Shown piece after piece: positions 13,660-22,336 of a stretch of 44,962 bases of DNA. Numbering within the stretch: the stretch's first letter is position 1; each line of letters begins with the position of its first letter. A program made the position numbers and the translations under genes. The DNA comes from a virus. The stretch spans positions 1-44,962 of IMG/VR virus record IMGVR_UViG_3300036860_000505, one strand, 5' to 3'. A model generated the notes under the pieces. It had not been told where the DNA came from and searched no databases. It was given only the letters and a program-made list of their open reading frames with translations.

Positions 13660-14561
13660 TGCGCTGGGGCGGCGTTGAGGGTGACCTGCCAGGTCCCGGT
13701 GCCGTTCATGGTGGGATGGCCCTTGATCTCGAGCTGGTCGGCGATCGCCTTGCCGAGCGCCTGCACCTGGTCGGGGCTGGCGTTGGCGAGGTCCAGCCGC
13801 ACCACCAGTTCGCGGCCGGCCAGCTCGCGGACGATGCCCTCAACGTCGCGGATGTTGTTGGCGGCCGACTCCACGACCTGCGCGGCGTTGGTGGTGCCGA
13901 GGATGCTGGGGATCTCCTCCCCGACACCACCCCAGAGCGCCTTGCGGAGTGCCTTGACGGCCTCGGGGTCTTTGAGGGCGGTGATGACGTCGGCTGCGCT
14001 CACGGTGTCCTCCTCCGGCACCTGGCCGGCTTGGATGGCGGGCAGGACCTGCTCGTGCCACTGGCGGATGCGGATGGCGCCCGGGCAGGTCTTGGCGACC
14101 GGGGTCCAGTCGCTGGGGGCGCCGAACAGGGTGTGGAACCCTTGCCCGGGATCGGCCGGCGAGCGGCATTGCCGCCGCGGCACCCCGTGGACCTGCTCGG
14201 CCCACAGCGCCAGCCGCACCAGCGTGGCGACCTGCTGCGGGGTCCACGGCAGGGTGTCGGGGTGGCCGATGTTGTCCTCGGTCTCGATCGAGATCGCCCC
14301 GGTCCCGTCCGGGCGGAGGTTGGCGTGGTAGTTCGCGTCGGCGGACCGCGAGGTGTCGATGAGCTGGTAGGCGCGGCCGTCGCGGCCGACGATGAAGTGG
14401 CTCTCCAGCGGCGTCCCCGGCTGGCTCCAGCGGGCGATCAGGTCCAGCGGGGTGGCGCCCGGGATCGCCATCGAGTGCATGATCACCTGGGTCGCCCGCA
14501 TCGTCGGCTGCCCAGCCTGGTCAGGCAGGATATGCTGCTCCGCGAAGTCGCAGCGCGCCAT
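13656..14561 (-). CDS. N-acetylmuramoyl-L-alanine amidase (endolysin)
   Basis: 301 aa from ATG 14561 (overlap with the previous TGA). Residues 20-150 match the Amidase_2/PGRP fold: first zinc His in QVIMHSMA (H29), SHFIVGRDGRAYQLID, a third ligand region around VAKTCPG, and ISIETEDNIGH. Cleaves the amide bond between MurNAc and the stem peptide. The C-terminal half is helical (DTVSAADVITALKDPEAVKA) and may be a binding or multimerisation domain. Located in the late operon with holin candidates. Confidence 0.9.
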   Translation of the reverse strand: MARCDFAEQHILPDQAGQPTMRATQVIMHSMAIPGATPLDLIARWSQPGTPLESHFIVGRDGRAYQLIDTSRSADANYHANLRPDGTGAISIETEDNIGHPDTLPWTPQQVATLVRLALWAEQVHGVPRRQCRSPADPGQGFHTLFGAPSDWTPVAKTCPGAIRIRQWHEQVLPAIQAGQVPEEDTVSAADVITALKDPEAVKALRKALWGGVGEEIPSILGTTNAAQVVESAANNIRDVEGIVRELAGRELVVRLDLANASPDQVQALGKAIADQLEIKGHPTMNGTGTWQVTLNAAPAQ

Positions 14562-14731
14562 CAGCCCGCCCGCTTCCTGCGGTTGTCGACCCAGCGGGCG
14601 CCGTCGTCGGAGCCCCACGACTGGCACTGCTGGCAGACCGCCCACGTGCACCCTGCCGACTCGCAGTGGATGCGGAGCGCCTTGGCGCCGCAGGATGGGC
14701 AGATCCGCGTCTTGAGCAGGCTCGCCATCAT
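14561..14731 (-). CDS. Small zinc-ribbon protein
   Basis: 56 aa from ATG 14731 behind AAGGAGG. ICPSCGAKALRIHCESAGCT and AVCQQCQSWGSD form a CxxC...C...CxxC zinc ribbon. Similar tiny ribbons are common in phage late operons (Lar or Com-like folds look alike). Below the usual size cut-off but coupled to both neighbours. Confidence 0.65.
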   Translation of the reverse strand: MMASLLKTRICPSCGAKALRIHCESAGCTWAVCQQCQSWGSDDGARWVDNRRKRAG

Positions 14732-15210
14732 CGTCCTCCTTGCTCGTGGCAGGTCTGAACCGGTGGGATGCCCGCCACGGCCTCGACGCAGGCGCCGGCG
14801 GGCCGGATCCGGACCCGCACCAGCACCCGCCGCGGCGGGCCGGGTGGCCAGCGCGGAGCCGCGTCCGAGGTCGTCGTCGCAGCAGGCCGTGCTGGGCCCT
14901 GCTGGCCCGTTGCCGGGCGCCCAGGGCCCGGCGGGTGTCCCGACATCCCGGAGGACGGCACAGCGCCTCCTGTGGCCGTGACGGTGGTGGCGGGGCCGGT
15001 GGACGGCTGGCCAGGGGTCTGGGTGGTCGGCGGTGCGGTCGAGGGGACAGCCGCGGCGGGTGCGAGCTCCACCGACAGCATCCCGGTCGCCAGCATCCCC
15101 ACCACCACGATCGTGACGACGCCGCTGGCGAACAGCAGGTCGACGCGGCGCCACCGGCGGCCGAATGCATCGGGCCGCAGGGCGCGGGGGGTCGACCATG
15201 GCGGCTTCAA
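14728..15210 (-). CDS. Membrane-anchored Pro/Thr-rich protein
   Basis: 160 aa from a TTG at 15210 that overlaps the previous TGA. After a basic start comes one membrane segment at about residues 23-44 (VDLLFASGVVTIVVVGMLAT), then a long Pro/Ser/Thr-rich extracytoplasmic stretch and a small C-terminal domain with two cysteines (GACVEAVAG..QTCHEQ). Position between the holin-like and endolysin genes suggests a lysis accessory. Confidence 0.6.
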   Translation of the reverse strand: MKPPWSTPRALRPDAFGRRWRRVDLLFASGVVTIVVVGMLATGMLSVELAPAAAVPSTAPPTTQTPGQPSTGPATTVTATGGAVPSSGMSGHPPGPGRPATGQQGPARPAATTTSDAAPRWPPGPPRRVLVRVRIRPAGACVEAVAGIPPVQTCHEQGGR

Positions 15211-15464
15211 TGGGTCAGGCTCCAGACGATGGCGAACAGCACCCCAGCGGCGGAGACGATCGTGGTGACGGCCCACCGGTAGATCCCCGAGCGCCAGTCC
15301 CGCTCGCGCTCATGCTCGACGGTATGGGTGGCGAGACGGGCATCGACCTTGGCCTCCAGGCTTCGAAGCTCGGCGAGGACGTCGCGGCGGGACTGCTCGA
15401 CCAGGACCATGACCTCACGGATGGTCGCGCGGGCGCCGTTGTGCTCCTCATCGGTGGTCGCCAC
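15207..15464 (-). CDS. Holin-like protein with coiled coil and C-terminal TM
   Basis: 85 aa from GTG 15464 behind GGGGGAG. Residues 10-55 are a charged coiled coil (VMVLVEQSRRDVLAELRSLE, then VDARLATHTVEHERERD) and residues 62-82 one transmembrane helix (WAVTTIVSAAGVLFAIVW). This is the layout of XhlA/hemolysin-type accessory holins. Directly downstream of tail-tip genes. Confidence 0.7.
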   Translation of the reverse strand: MATTDEEHNGARATIREVMVLVEQSRRDVLAELRSLEAKVDARLATHTVEHERERDWRSGIYRWAVTTIVSAAGVLFAIVWSLTH

Positions 15465-15476
15465 CGGTCTCCCCCA

Positions 15477-15965
15477 TCATGGCCACTTGAACAGGTCCAG
15501 GAACGACGGCGCGAACACGCGGGTGGCGGTCGCGGAGGAGGCGTTCTGCGCCCACTGGAGCTGGAACGTCCCGGCGGTCGAGCTGATGACCAGGATGCCC
15601 TGGATGGGGACGACCAGGGTGGTGCCGGCACCGACCGCGCCCACCCCGAGGGTGTCGGTCTCCGCAAAGGCCGAGTTGTTGACGGTGTTCCCGGCCGCGG
15701 TGGTGGCGGCAGTCGGGGCGATGGTGGCGGCGTAGTCGAAGCTGTACCCCGACGGCCCCGTGAAGGAGAACTTGAAATCGCCGGCGGTGGCGCCGTCGTA
15801 GAACAGGCACGCCACCACGGTGTAGATGGCGTTGGCCTCCACCGAGACGAACAGCTCGTCGTCGTTTTGGAGTGTGGCCGAGGAGGTGACCGACTCGGTG
15901 GCGGTCTTGCGTGCCTGCGGCCGGTCGACGTCGGAGGCGCGGACCAGGGCACCGGCGGCGGGCAT
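15477..15965 (-). CDS. Minor tail / tail-tip accessory protein
   Basis: 162 aa from ATG 15965, 12 bases after the large tail protein. Beta-rich throughout (NDDELFVSVEANAIYTVVAC, YDGATAGDFKFSFTGPSGY, GTTLVVPIQGILVISSTAG) with the conserved-looking end LQWAQNASSATATRVFAPSF. From memory, many actinophage and metagenomic siphophage tail modules have a protein of this type, probably a small jelly-roll exposed at the tail tip. Confidence 0.7.
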   Translation of the reverse strand: MPAAGALVRASDVDRPQARKTATESVTSSATLQNDDELFVSVEANAIYTVVACLFYDGATAGDFKFSFTGPSGYSFDYAATIAPTAATTAAGNTVNNSAFAETDTLGVGAVGAGTTLVVPIQGILVISSTAGTFQLQWAQNASSATATRVFAPSFLDLFKWP

Positions 15966-15977
15966 CTCAGCGGCTCC

Positions 15978-18704
15978 TCATGGGACGTACACGGCGGGTT
16001 CGGCCAGCGCCACCTCGGCCCCGGTCGAGTGGGTTTTCACAACCGAATTGACCGAGCGGGTGCACGTGAAGGTCTGCGGGCTGGCGGCGCCCGAGATGGC
16101 GGTAACGGTCATCCGCTCGCCGCCGACGATGATGTCGAAGTCGCCGTCGGCGTGGGTCCACAGCGGCCCCGACGGGGTGGCCACATCGACCCCCGTCTCA
16201 ACGGTGGTCAGGTCCTCCGCCAGCGTCGACCCGTCGGAGCTGTAGCGGCTGGAGTCGTAGACGCCGGCCTGGTCGAACGGCGCCGATGGCGCGCAATTGA
16301 CCTCGATGGCGTGGTTGAAGTTCGAGCAGGTCTCGGTGAAGCCTTGGGCGAGCTGGGCGATGTCGTCGGGTGGCAGCCACGCCGGCGGGTTCGCCACCAG
16401 CAGCCGGTCGCCGACCTCCAAATCGGCGGCGGCCAGCGCTAGCGCCGAGGAGGCGACGAACGGGGCGCGGTGCAGCTCGACCTTCAGCACCGGGTAGCGC
16501 GTCTGGTCGACGGTGCCGAGATGCACCCGCCAGCCGGCCATGTCCTCGAGCTGCCCGTCGAGCTGGAGATTGAGGCTGACCTGCTCGTCGTAGACGCCGA
16601 CCCCGTCCGGCGGCGGCAGGATCGACAGGGCCCCCGTCTCCTTGACCGCCCGGGCTGATGAGCCGCCAGGGCGGGTGGTGGTGACGTCATTGCGGAGATG
16701 CTGGTCGTCGTCGGTCGGCTCAACCGGCTCCGACAGGTGGAACGCCGCGTAGTCCAGCTCGAGGTAGGCGGTCTGGGCGCACAGCGAGTCGCGGGTGCGG
16801 TACGCCAAGCCGAGCAGGTCACGGGGCTCATACAGGATGCCACCGTCGGCGGTCGCGCACTCGCGGAGCAGGTCGACCAGCTTGGCGGGGGTCTGCGGCC
16901 CCATCGGCGACGCGGCATCCAGGCCGCCGACGCCGCGGAAGGCGATGCCCTCTTCGCCGCAGAGCCGCTGGACCCGGCGGGCGGCTGTCTCCCCGGCATA
17001 GGCGTCCACCTCATCCTTCAGGACGTCCAGCCCGCGGATCTGGTCGCTCACGCTCACATGGCCGGCCACCACGTCGTCAAGGTCGGCGCCCGGGTTGATG
17101 ACCACCGCAACCGCGCGGCCGGCGGTCTCGGAGCTGATCGTGCCACCGTTGCCGACGGCGTAGGCGCTGCCGACCTCGCGGACATCAACGCCCCAGTCGA
17201 TGTTGGCGCCATTCTGTTCCAGGTCGACCGCGACCCGCACCAGCAGGCCGTCGAGGTCGAAGCCGATGACGCTGGACAGGACGATGTTGTCGGCGTTGTC
17301 GGTCACCCGCAGCTCCAGGTCGCCGACGGTCTGGTACACCAGGTCGACAAACTGCAAGGTGCTGGTGCCGCCCATGTGCATGCGGAAGATGCCCTGGTCG
17401 TCGGTGGTGCCGGCGGCGGGGATGCGCAGCAGCAGCCAGACCTGGGTGTTCCCGGTCACCGTGTAGGCGGGGATGAGGCCCGTCCACTGCGACAGGCTCA
17501 TGGTCGGCAGCGGCGCCGAGCATTTGAACTCGTCTGAGGCGGCGAAGTCGGGGGTGCCGATCAGCGTCATCGGCGGGTGGCCAGGAAACGCCGACGCGAT
17601 CTGGGTAGCATCGGTGCCGTCCTCGCACGGCCAGTACGCCTTGGGTGGGCTGGCCAGGGTGGTCATGCCGCGGTAGATGGTCGACTTCAACGCCGCGGCG
17701 CCCTGCCCGAGCCGCCGCAGCACCCCCGACGCCTCCACCGGCACATACACGTCGGTGCCGGAGACATCCCAGCGTTGCGGCAGATCGGACAGCTCCCCGC
17801 TGAAGCGGATGTCGGGGCGGACGATGCTGGCATCGGCGACCAGTGTCCAGGAAACGCTCTGGCCGTCGGTGAATGGGCCCGGCCCGGGTTCCTCGTCGGA
17901 CAGGTCGACGTCGGCGCGGAGCGTCCCGGCGATGCCCTGGTAGAGCTGGAAGGCGTACAGACGTCCGACGATGCCCGTCCCGAAGTTGGAGCGGCCGATC
18001 TGCACCGAGGCGGTCGAGTCGAAGATGCTCGTTGTCGTGGCGGTGGTGACGGTGGAGCCGAGCTGCGTCCAGGACCCGTCGATGCTGCTGGCCGTGTAGA
18101 ACTTGACGTCCTTGCCGGCGGCGCCGTTGTCGACGTCGAGGCTGACCCGCACCGCCAGCCGCCCGGAGGCGGGGACCACCACCGCCGTGGTGGAGGTCGC
18201 GGTGAGCAACGCCGAGCCGTCCGCCGACCACGCGAAGGTGAGGGTGCCAGAAGCGTTCTTGTAGAACGCCCAGGACCGCTGGCTGGCACCGGAGAGCTTG
18301 TTGGCCAGGCCACCGAAGGTGTCCCAGTCGTCAAAACGCACGTCCACGCGGACGTCGATGTCGCCGGTGATCGACAGGTTCGCCGAGTCGGGGGTTTCGG
18401 CGCCATCCAGTTCCACGGGCATCAGCAGATACCCCGTCGGCCCCGGGGTGACCCGCACCCGGCAGGGGGTGTTGCGGCCAAGCTGCCCGTAGTAGCTGCC
18501 GGTCGGGTTGCGCGGCGACAGGTTCCCGGAGCGATTGTTGGCGGTGAACCGGCAGGTTGAGCGGTCGACCTCGGCGCCCTCCCCCGACCGGCCGCGGGTG
18601 ATCACCAGCGGGTCGCGGCCGTAGGTCAGGCTGGTGACGTCGGTCCACGCGCCCGACAGGTACAGCTCGACGGTGAGGTCAAGCGGGGTCGCGGGGAACG
18701 TCAT
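15978..18704 (-). CDS. Large tail-tip protein with LamG-like domains
   Basis: 908 aa from ATG 18704 (ATGA overlap). The N-terminus (DLTVELYLSGAWTDVTSLTY, then TCRFTANNRSGNLSPRNPTG) is typical of actinophage minor tail proteins. About residues 100-240 look like a concanavalin/LamG-like beta sandwich (DIDVRVDVRFDDWDTFGGLA, IGRSNFGTGIVGRLYAFQLY), with a second one after about 400 (QVWLLLRIPAAGTTDDQGIF). The C-terminal third (LEVGDRLLVANPPAWLPPDD) resembles tail-hub regions. Likely the main host-contact or baseplate protein. Confidence 0.8.
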   Translation of the reverse strand: MTFPATPLDLTVELYLSGAWTDVTSLTYGRDPLVITRGRSGEGAEVDRSTCRFTANNRSGNLSPRNPTGSYYGQLGRNTPCRVRVTPGPTGYLLMPVELDGAETPDSANLSITGDIDVRVDVRFDDWDTFGGLANKLSGASQRSWAFYKNASGTLTFAWSADGSALLTATSTTAVVVPASGRLAVRVSLDVDNGAAGKDVKFYTASSIDGSWTQLGSTVTTATTTSIFDSTASVQIGRSNFGTGIVGRLYAFQLYQGIAGTLRADVDLSDEEPGPGPFTDGQSVSWTLVADASIVRPDIRFSGELSDLPQRWDVSGTDVYVPVEASGVLRRLGQGAAALKSTIYRGMTTLASPPKAYWPCEDGTDATQIASAFPGHPPMTLIGTPDFAASDEFKCSAPLPTMSLSQWTGLIPAYTVTGNTQVWLLLRIPAAGTTDDQGIFRMHMGGTSTLQFVDLVYQTVGDLELRVTDNADNIVLSSVIGFDLDGLLVRVAVDLEQNGANIDWGVDVREVGSAYAVGNGGTISSETAGRAVAVVINPGADLDDVVAGHVSVSDQIRGLDVLKDEVDAYAGETAARRVQRLCGEEGIAFRGVGGLDAASPMGPQTPAKLVDLLRECATADGGILYEPRDLLGLAYRTRDSLCAQTAYLELDYAAFHLSEPVEPTDDDQHLRNDVTTTRPGGSSARAVKETGALSILPPPDGVGVYDEQVSLNLQLDGQLEDMAGWRVHLGTVDQTRYPVLKVELHRAPFVASSALALAAADLEVGDRLLVANPPAWLPPDDIAQLAQGFTETCSNFNHAIEVNCAPSAPFDQAGVYDSSRYSSDGSTLAEDLTTVETGVDVATPSGPLWTHADGDFDIIVGGERMTVTAISGAASPQTFTCTRSVNSVVKTHSTGAEVALAEPAVYVP

Positions 18705-18979
18705 CGTGGGCCCCGCAGCACCAGCCAGCCGCGGCGCCACCACGGCAGCGCCGCGGCCTCGATGTGGAACAGCAGCGCTATCAGCTCGAGCTTGCTGGCG
18801 TCCGCCCAGCCAGGATGGCGGGCGAACGCCTCCAGCAGCGCCCGCACGTCGCGGGCGGCCTTTGACATGCCCTCGTTCCGGGACGCGGCCTCGGCGTGGC
18901 AGCCGGCGATCCATCCCGCTTCCCATTGCGGCCCGCGCTCGCGGAACTGCTCGCGGGTCGGGATGATCGGCGCGCTCAT
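18701..18979 (-). CDS. Small protein between tape measure and tail tip
   Basis: 92 aa from ATG 18979 (ATGA overlaps both sides). Helical, with IPTREQFRERGPQWEAGWIA near the start and LIALLFHIEAAALPWWRRGW near the end. No family recognised. Position suggests a tail-assembly or distal tail role. Confidence 0.6.
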   Translation of the reverse strand: MSAPIIPTREQFRERGPQWEAGWIAGCHAEAASRNEGMSKAARDVRALLEAFARHPGWADASKLELIALLFHIEAAALPWWRRGWLVLRGPR

Positions 18980-20592
18980 CGACCGCTCCCCAGCGCAACC
19001 TGGACGTCGCCGCCGAGGCTGCGGATTTCCTTGCGGAGCGGGTCGACCAGCACCTGGGCGAGCTGGCGGCCACCGATGCTGATGTGCAGCACCAGCGGCC
19101 CCCCGCCGCCGAGGCCGCGACCAGGGAGTGGGCTGTTGCCGGGCGAGCGGCCAAGCGGGACGACGGCCTCCGGTCCCGCCTCCCCGATCAGCGCCATCGT
19201 CGGCCGCCGCACGATGCCGCCGTGCTGGCCGACGATCCCGTGCCGGGACGTTCCGGGCGGGGCGCCGATGGTGACGAACCGGGAGAAGATGTTGATCGTC
19301 TTGCCGTGCATCCGGTCGATCGCGGCCTGGGCCCTGCGGGCGTCGCCCTGGATCTCTTGGAGCTGCTGGCGGGCGCTGCGCTTGAGATCCTCCCCGAACG
19401 CGACCATGGCGTCGCCGGCGTGGCCGGTGCCACCAGAGAGCCGGTCGACGACGTTGATCGCATGGCCGCCTGCGGTGATGAACGACGCGAACCCCGAGAT
19501 GAGGTGGGCGAGGAACTTCTCGGCCTGGAGCCACCCCAGCACCAGCCGCAGCACGCCCTCCAGGAGCACGCTGAGGACCCCGGCGAGGGTCATGCTGGAC
19601 AGGCGGAGCCCGTCGGTCTGGCGGTTGGCGTTCTTGGCGGCCGGGACGAAGATGCTCTGGAGCGTCTGCGCGAGCAGTTTGACCGAGTCGCGGTTGTTGT
19701 CGAACCACGTCTGCGCGTTCTTGAGGCCCGGCAGCAGGGTGCCGTCCACGAACGCCATCAGGCCGGCCAGCGCGCGGTCCTTCAGGTCCAGCAGGGCGGC
19801 GCCCAGGCGTTCCTTCACGTTGCCGGCCCAGACGTTGAACTTCTTATCGGCGTCGACCGCCGCCGCCGCCGACCCGCCGAACTCCTTGGTCAGTTCGGCG
19901 AGGATGAGCTTCTGCGCGCCCACCACGTCGCCGGCCTCGACCATGGTCTTGATCTGGTCCTTCTGCTGCTGGGTGAAGTTCACCCCGACCCTGCTCAGGG
20001 CGGTGACGCCCTTGATGGGGTCCTGCAGGGCCTTGCCGAGCTGGATGTTGGCCTTCTGGAGGTTGCTGGTGGTGACCTCGCCCTGGTTCAGCGCCGCCGC
20101 CATGTCCACGGCGGCAAACGTCGCCTTGTCGAAGATCCGGTCGGCCCCGACGTTTCTGATATTGGTGAAGGTCAGCAGGATGTTCTCGCCGCTCTGGATG
20201 ACCTCGTCGTCGACGGCGACCAGCTTGGACAGCCGCCCGGCGAGCCCTTCGACATCGCGGCCCGACACCCGAGCTGCGCCACCGGTCGACTTGATCACGG
20301 CCTGGGTCTGACGGCCGACCTTGGCGGCATCGCGGGCCTCGCCGATGAAGTCGTTGGCGGCCTTGGTCAACGCACCGATCCCGACGGCGGCGACCAGCGT
20401 GGGACCGAACCCGCGGACCAGCCCGCGGATCGGGCCGAACCCGGCGCGCAGGCTGCCATGCATCCGCGACGAGAACCCGCGGCCGGCCTTGTCACCCGCA
20501 GTGGTGACCTCCCGCACGATTCGCCGGCTCTGCCCGGTCGCCTGATCCTTCGTCTTGACGACGATCTCGACTTCGTTGCCCCGTGCGGCCAT
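18976..20592 (-). CDS. Tape measure protein
   Basis: 538 aa from ATG 20592, directly after the GT chaperone stop. Starts EVEIVVKTKDQATGQSRRIV, has a glycine/alanine-rich membrane-like stretch (FGPTLVAAVGIGALTKAAND), long helical regions (AAALNQGEVTTSNLQKANIQ) and hydrophobic segments near residues 340-390. It ends with GLGGGGPLVLHISIGGRQLA. Size and position identify it. At roughly 1.5 angstrom per residue it would set a short tail of about 80 nm. Confidence 0.9.
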   Translation of the reverse strand: MAARGNEVEIVVKTKDQATGQSRRIVREVTTAGDKAGRGFSSRMHGSLRAGFGPIRGLVRGFGPTLVAAVGIGALTKAANDFIGEARDAAKVGRQTQAVIKSTGGAARVSGRDVEGLAGRLSKLVAVDDEVIQSGENILLTFTNIRNVGADRIFDKATFAAVDMAAALNQGEVTTSNLQKANIQLGKALQDPIKGVTALSRVGVNFTQQQKDQIKTMVEAGDVVGAQKLILAELTKEFGGSAAAAVDADKKFNVWAGNVKERLGAALLDLKDRALAGLMAFVDGTLLPGLKNAQTWFDNNRDSVKLLAQTLQSIFVPAAKNANRQTDGLRLSSMTLAGVLSVLLEGVLRLVLGWLQAEKFLAHLISGFASFITAGGHAINVVDRLSGGTGHAGDAMVAFGEDLKRSARQQLQEIQGDARRAQAAIDRMHGKTINIFSRFVTIGAPPGTSRHGIVGQHGGIVRRPTMALIGEAGPEAVVPLGRSPGNSPLPGRGLGGGGPLVLHISIGGRQLAQVLVDPLRKEIRSLGGDVQVALGSGR

Positions 20593-21179
20593 CTACCCGG
20601 CCATCCCCTCGGGCGGGGCGCCGAGCGCCTCGATGTTCAGCAGCCGCAGCAGCTCGGCATCCTCCTCGAGCAGTTGGCTGGGTAGGCAGCCGAACCGCTC
20701 GCAGCAGCGGAGGATGAGCCGCGCCATCGCTAGCTCGCCCGGCTCGGCGACAACGGCTCCATTGGGAGCGATAGCGCCGCCGACGGCCCGCCAGCGGATG
20801 ATGTCGCTGGTAAAGGGGCCGGAGGCTGCGTCACCGCCTGGAACCACACCCGCATGATGTCCATGACGAAGTCGCCATCCTGGCTGCGGACGCCCTCCAG
20901 CGTCGCCGGCACCGGCTGCCCCTTGTTGGGACCGTCGGCATACAGGACGTTCCACTCCTCCAGGACCTCGGCGAACGACTCGAAGAGGGCGGCGAACTTC
21001 TCGACGTCCTCGGTGGTCAGGTCGTCGTCGCTGAGGCCGGCCAGGAAGCGCATGAACTCCAGCAGTCGGCCGACGCTGGCCGAGCGGACCTTGACGACCA
21101 GGCCGTCGAGTTCCTCATCCTCGAACCGCAGCCGGTAGACCCGCCGCTTACGGACGTAGCCGCCGTTGCTCTCGCTCAC
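20593..21179 (-). CDS. Tail assembly chaperone GT (-1 frameshift product)
   Basis: 195 aa made by a -1 slip on CCCTTTA (20817-20811 on the minus strand). Zero frame reads GCC CCT TTA; after the slip it reads CCC TTT ACC, giving GPFTSDIIRWRAVGG and the T domain (ARLILRCCERFGCLPSQLLE, LLNIEALGAPPEGMAG). G/GT chaperones coat the tape measure and recruit tail-tube subunits. The T frame has no start of its own in the right place, and its stop sits one base before the tape measure ATG. This is the canonical siphophage arrangement. Confidence 0.88.
20730..21179 (-). CDS. Tail assembly chaperone G
   Basis: 149 aa from GTG 21179 (site GGAG 9 bases upstream; TTG 21194 is less likely). Reads YRLRFEDEELDGLVVKVRSA, then SVGRLLEFMRFLAGLSDDDL and a helical FAALFESFAEVLEEWNV. 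The zero-frame end after the slippery site is low-complexity Ser/Pro. Made in excess over GT. Lies between the second tail-tube-like gene and the tape measure, as expected. Confidence 0.85.
   Translation of the reverse strand: MSESNGGYVRKRRVYRLRFEDEELDGLVVKVRSASVGRLLEFMRFLAGLSDDDLTTEDVEKFAALFESFAEVLEEWNVLYADGPNKGQPVPATLEGVRSQDGDFVMDIMRVWFQAVTQPPAPLPATSSAGGPSAALSLPMEPLSPSRAS
20811..20817 (-). promoter_or_regulatory. Programmed -1 frameshift slippery heptamer
   Basis: CCCTTTA on the minus strand, phased C_CCT_TTA in the G frame, matches X_XXY_YYZ exactly. Slippage joins G to the T frame and restores a typical T domain. Confidence 0.85.
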
Positions 21180-21184
21180 GACGC

Positions 21185-21592
21185 CTAACTCCAAGCTGGC
21201 ACAATGCCGTCCGCCAGGACGCCAGGCGCCGCCCAGGTGAGCGCCCCATTCTCGGCGCGGGTCATCTGGTAGTCGGTGAACAGCGCCTCATTGGCCAGGG
21301 TCTGCCCGGAGATATTCAAGCTCACGGTCCTGGCCACCGAGGTCGATGGGACCGTCTTGAACACCGCGTGGCTGGCGGCCGCGGCATCGTTGAACACCCC
21401 GTTCAGCCCGATCGAGAAGTCCGCCAGCAGCAGCAGCCGCTCCTTGGCCGACTTGTCGACGCCGGTGACGTCCTGCTCCTCCCGCGGGGTCGCGAACTCG
21501 AAGTTGGTGACGTCGTTGCGGATGTCCCGCGCGGTCCCGCCCGAGTCGTCCACCGACAGGGTGGTGATGGCAAGGCCTGTCTCTTTCGCCAA
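21185..21592 (-). CDS. Tail tube protein-like (paralogue 2)
   Basis: 135 aa from a TTG at 21592 behind GAGGAG. Reads ETGLAITTLSVDDSGGTARD, then VTGVDKSAKERLLLLADFSI, HAVFKTVPSTSVARTVSLNI and ends APGVLADGIVPAWS. Aligns by eye to 22336-23073 (KSA-ERL, FNDA, P-T-RVVS/RTVS, ADG/ANG). From memory, such proteins are widespread in actinophage and metagenomic siphophages at this tail position. Sitting right before G/GT, it is the better candidate for the main tube subunit. Confidence 0.75.
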   Translation of the reverse strand: MAKETGLAITTLSVDDSGGTARDIRNDVTNFEFATPREEQDVTGVDKSAKERLLLLADFSIGLNGVFNDAAAASHAVFKTVPSTSVARTVSLNISGQTLANEALFTDYQMTRAENGALTWAAPGVLADGIVPAWS

Positions 21593-21612
21593 GGCACTCA
21601 GCTCCTCTCTCT

Positions 21613-21896
21613 CTACCGCTGCTGCAGCCCGTTGGGGAGGCCGAACGGGACCGTGAGCCCGCCCTGCACGACCTGCCGCTTGGCGACCGGGTCACCCAGC
21701 CGCCACACCGCGATCAGGTCGCCGCGGACCCAGATCGGGTCGGGCCGCGCGGGGTCGTCGCGGATGGCGAGCTGGCGGACGCCGCCGTCGGGTTCCTCGA
21801 GGACCTCGGCGACTTCGCCGCTGATGCCGCTGAGGCCCGTGATGAGGTCGAACGTGATCCGGTCGCCGGCCTTGACGCCGAGCCGCGGTACTCCAT
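21613..21896 (-). pseudogene. Head-tail/tail small protein with apparent frameshift near its start
   Basis: The coupled ATG at 21896 opens MEYRGS and then falls into a frame that looks non-coding (SASRPATGSRSTSS). The -1 frame from the same point gives a well-formed protein to 21613: GVKAGDRITFDLITGLSG, EVAEVLEEPDGGVRQLAIRD, DPIWVRGDLIAVWRLGDPVA. That frame has a TAG just upstream and no ATG, GTG or TTG start. Either one base is missing in the assembly or the gene needs a frameshift within its first seven codons; no slippery heptamer is visible. About 94 aa if joined. Confidence 0.65.
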
Positions 21897-22336
21897 CAGC
21901 CCTCTACCCTTCTCCTGGTCGCGTCCAGGCTCTGCTGCATGTCCTCGACCCAGTCCTCCGCCCGCTGGTGCACGCGGGCCGGGGTGCCGCGGGGGTTGCC
22001 GCGCCAGTCGCCGCCGCGGACCAGCAGCAGCGGCGGCCGCTCCAGCGGCACCTGATGCGCGGCGAAGCACGCCTGGCCGGCCGGGAAGACGAACACGGTC
22101 AGGCCGGCCTCGCGCTGCTCGGTGAACGCCCGGCCACTCTCCGCGCGGATGTAGTGCGCCTGCCGCTGGCCGAGGTCGGTGGCCTCGTCGACCCTGGTGA
22201 TCCACCCGCCGGCCTGCGTCTGGCAGTCGACCTCGCCGCAGGTCGCCGACCGCCAGTGGCTCGCAAGCGGCACCAGTGCCGCGTAGGTCTGCATCCCCGC
22301 GGCGGGCAGCGCAGGCTCCAGCCGGTGCAGCACCAT
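21896..22336 (-). CDS. Conserved tail-region protein
   Basis: 146 aa from ATG 22336, overlapping the previous stop. Notable parts are TYAALVPLASHWRSATCGEV, then CQTQAGGWITRV, and a conserved-looking C-terminus LVRGGDWRGNPRGTPARVHQ, RAEDWVEDMQQSLDATR. From memory, the R-GDWRG...H-R..DWVED-xQ motif marks a common uncharacterised siphophage gene in the tail module. Likely a virion assembly factor. Confidence 0.7.
   Translation of the reverse strand: MVLHRLEPALPAAGMQTYAALVPLASHWRSATCGEVDCQTQAGGWITRVDEATDLGQRQAHYIRAESGRAFTEQREAGLTVFVFPAGQACFAAHQVPLERPPLLLVRGGDWRGNPRGTPARVHQRAEDWVEDMQQSLDATRRRVEG

Noticed and set aside
19084-20685. Rightward open frame opposite the tape measure gene
   Set aside because: Shadow frame; the leftward tape measure has correct position, start and composition.
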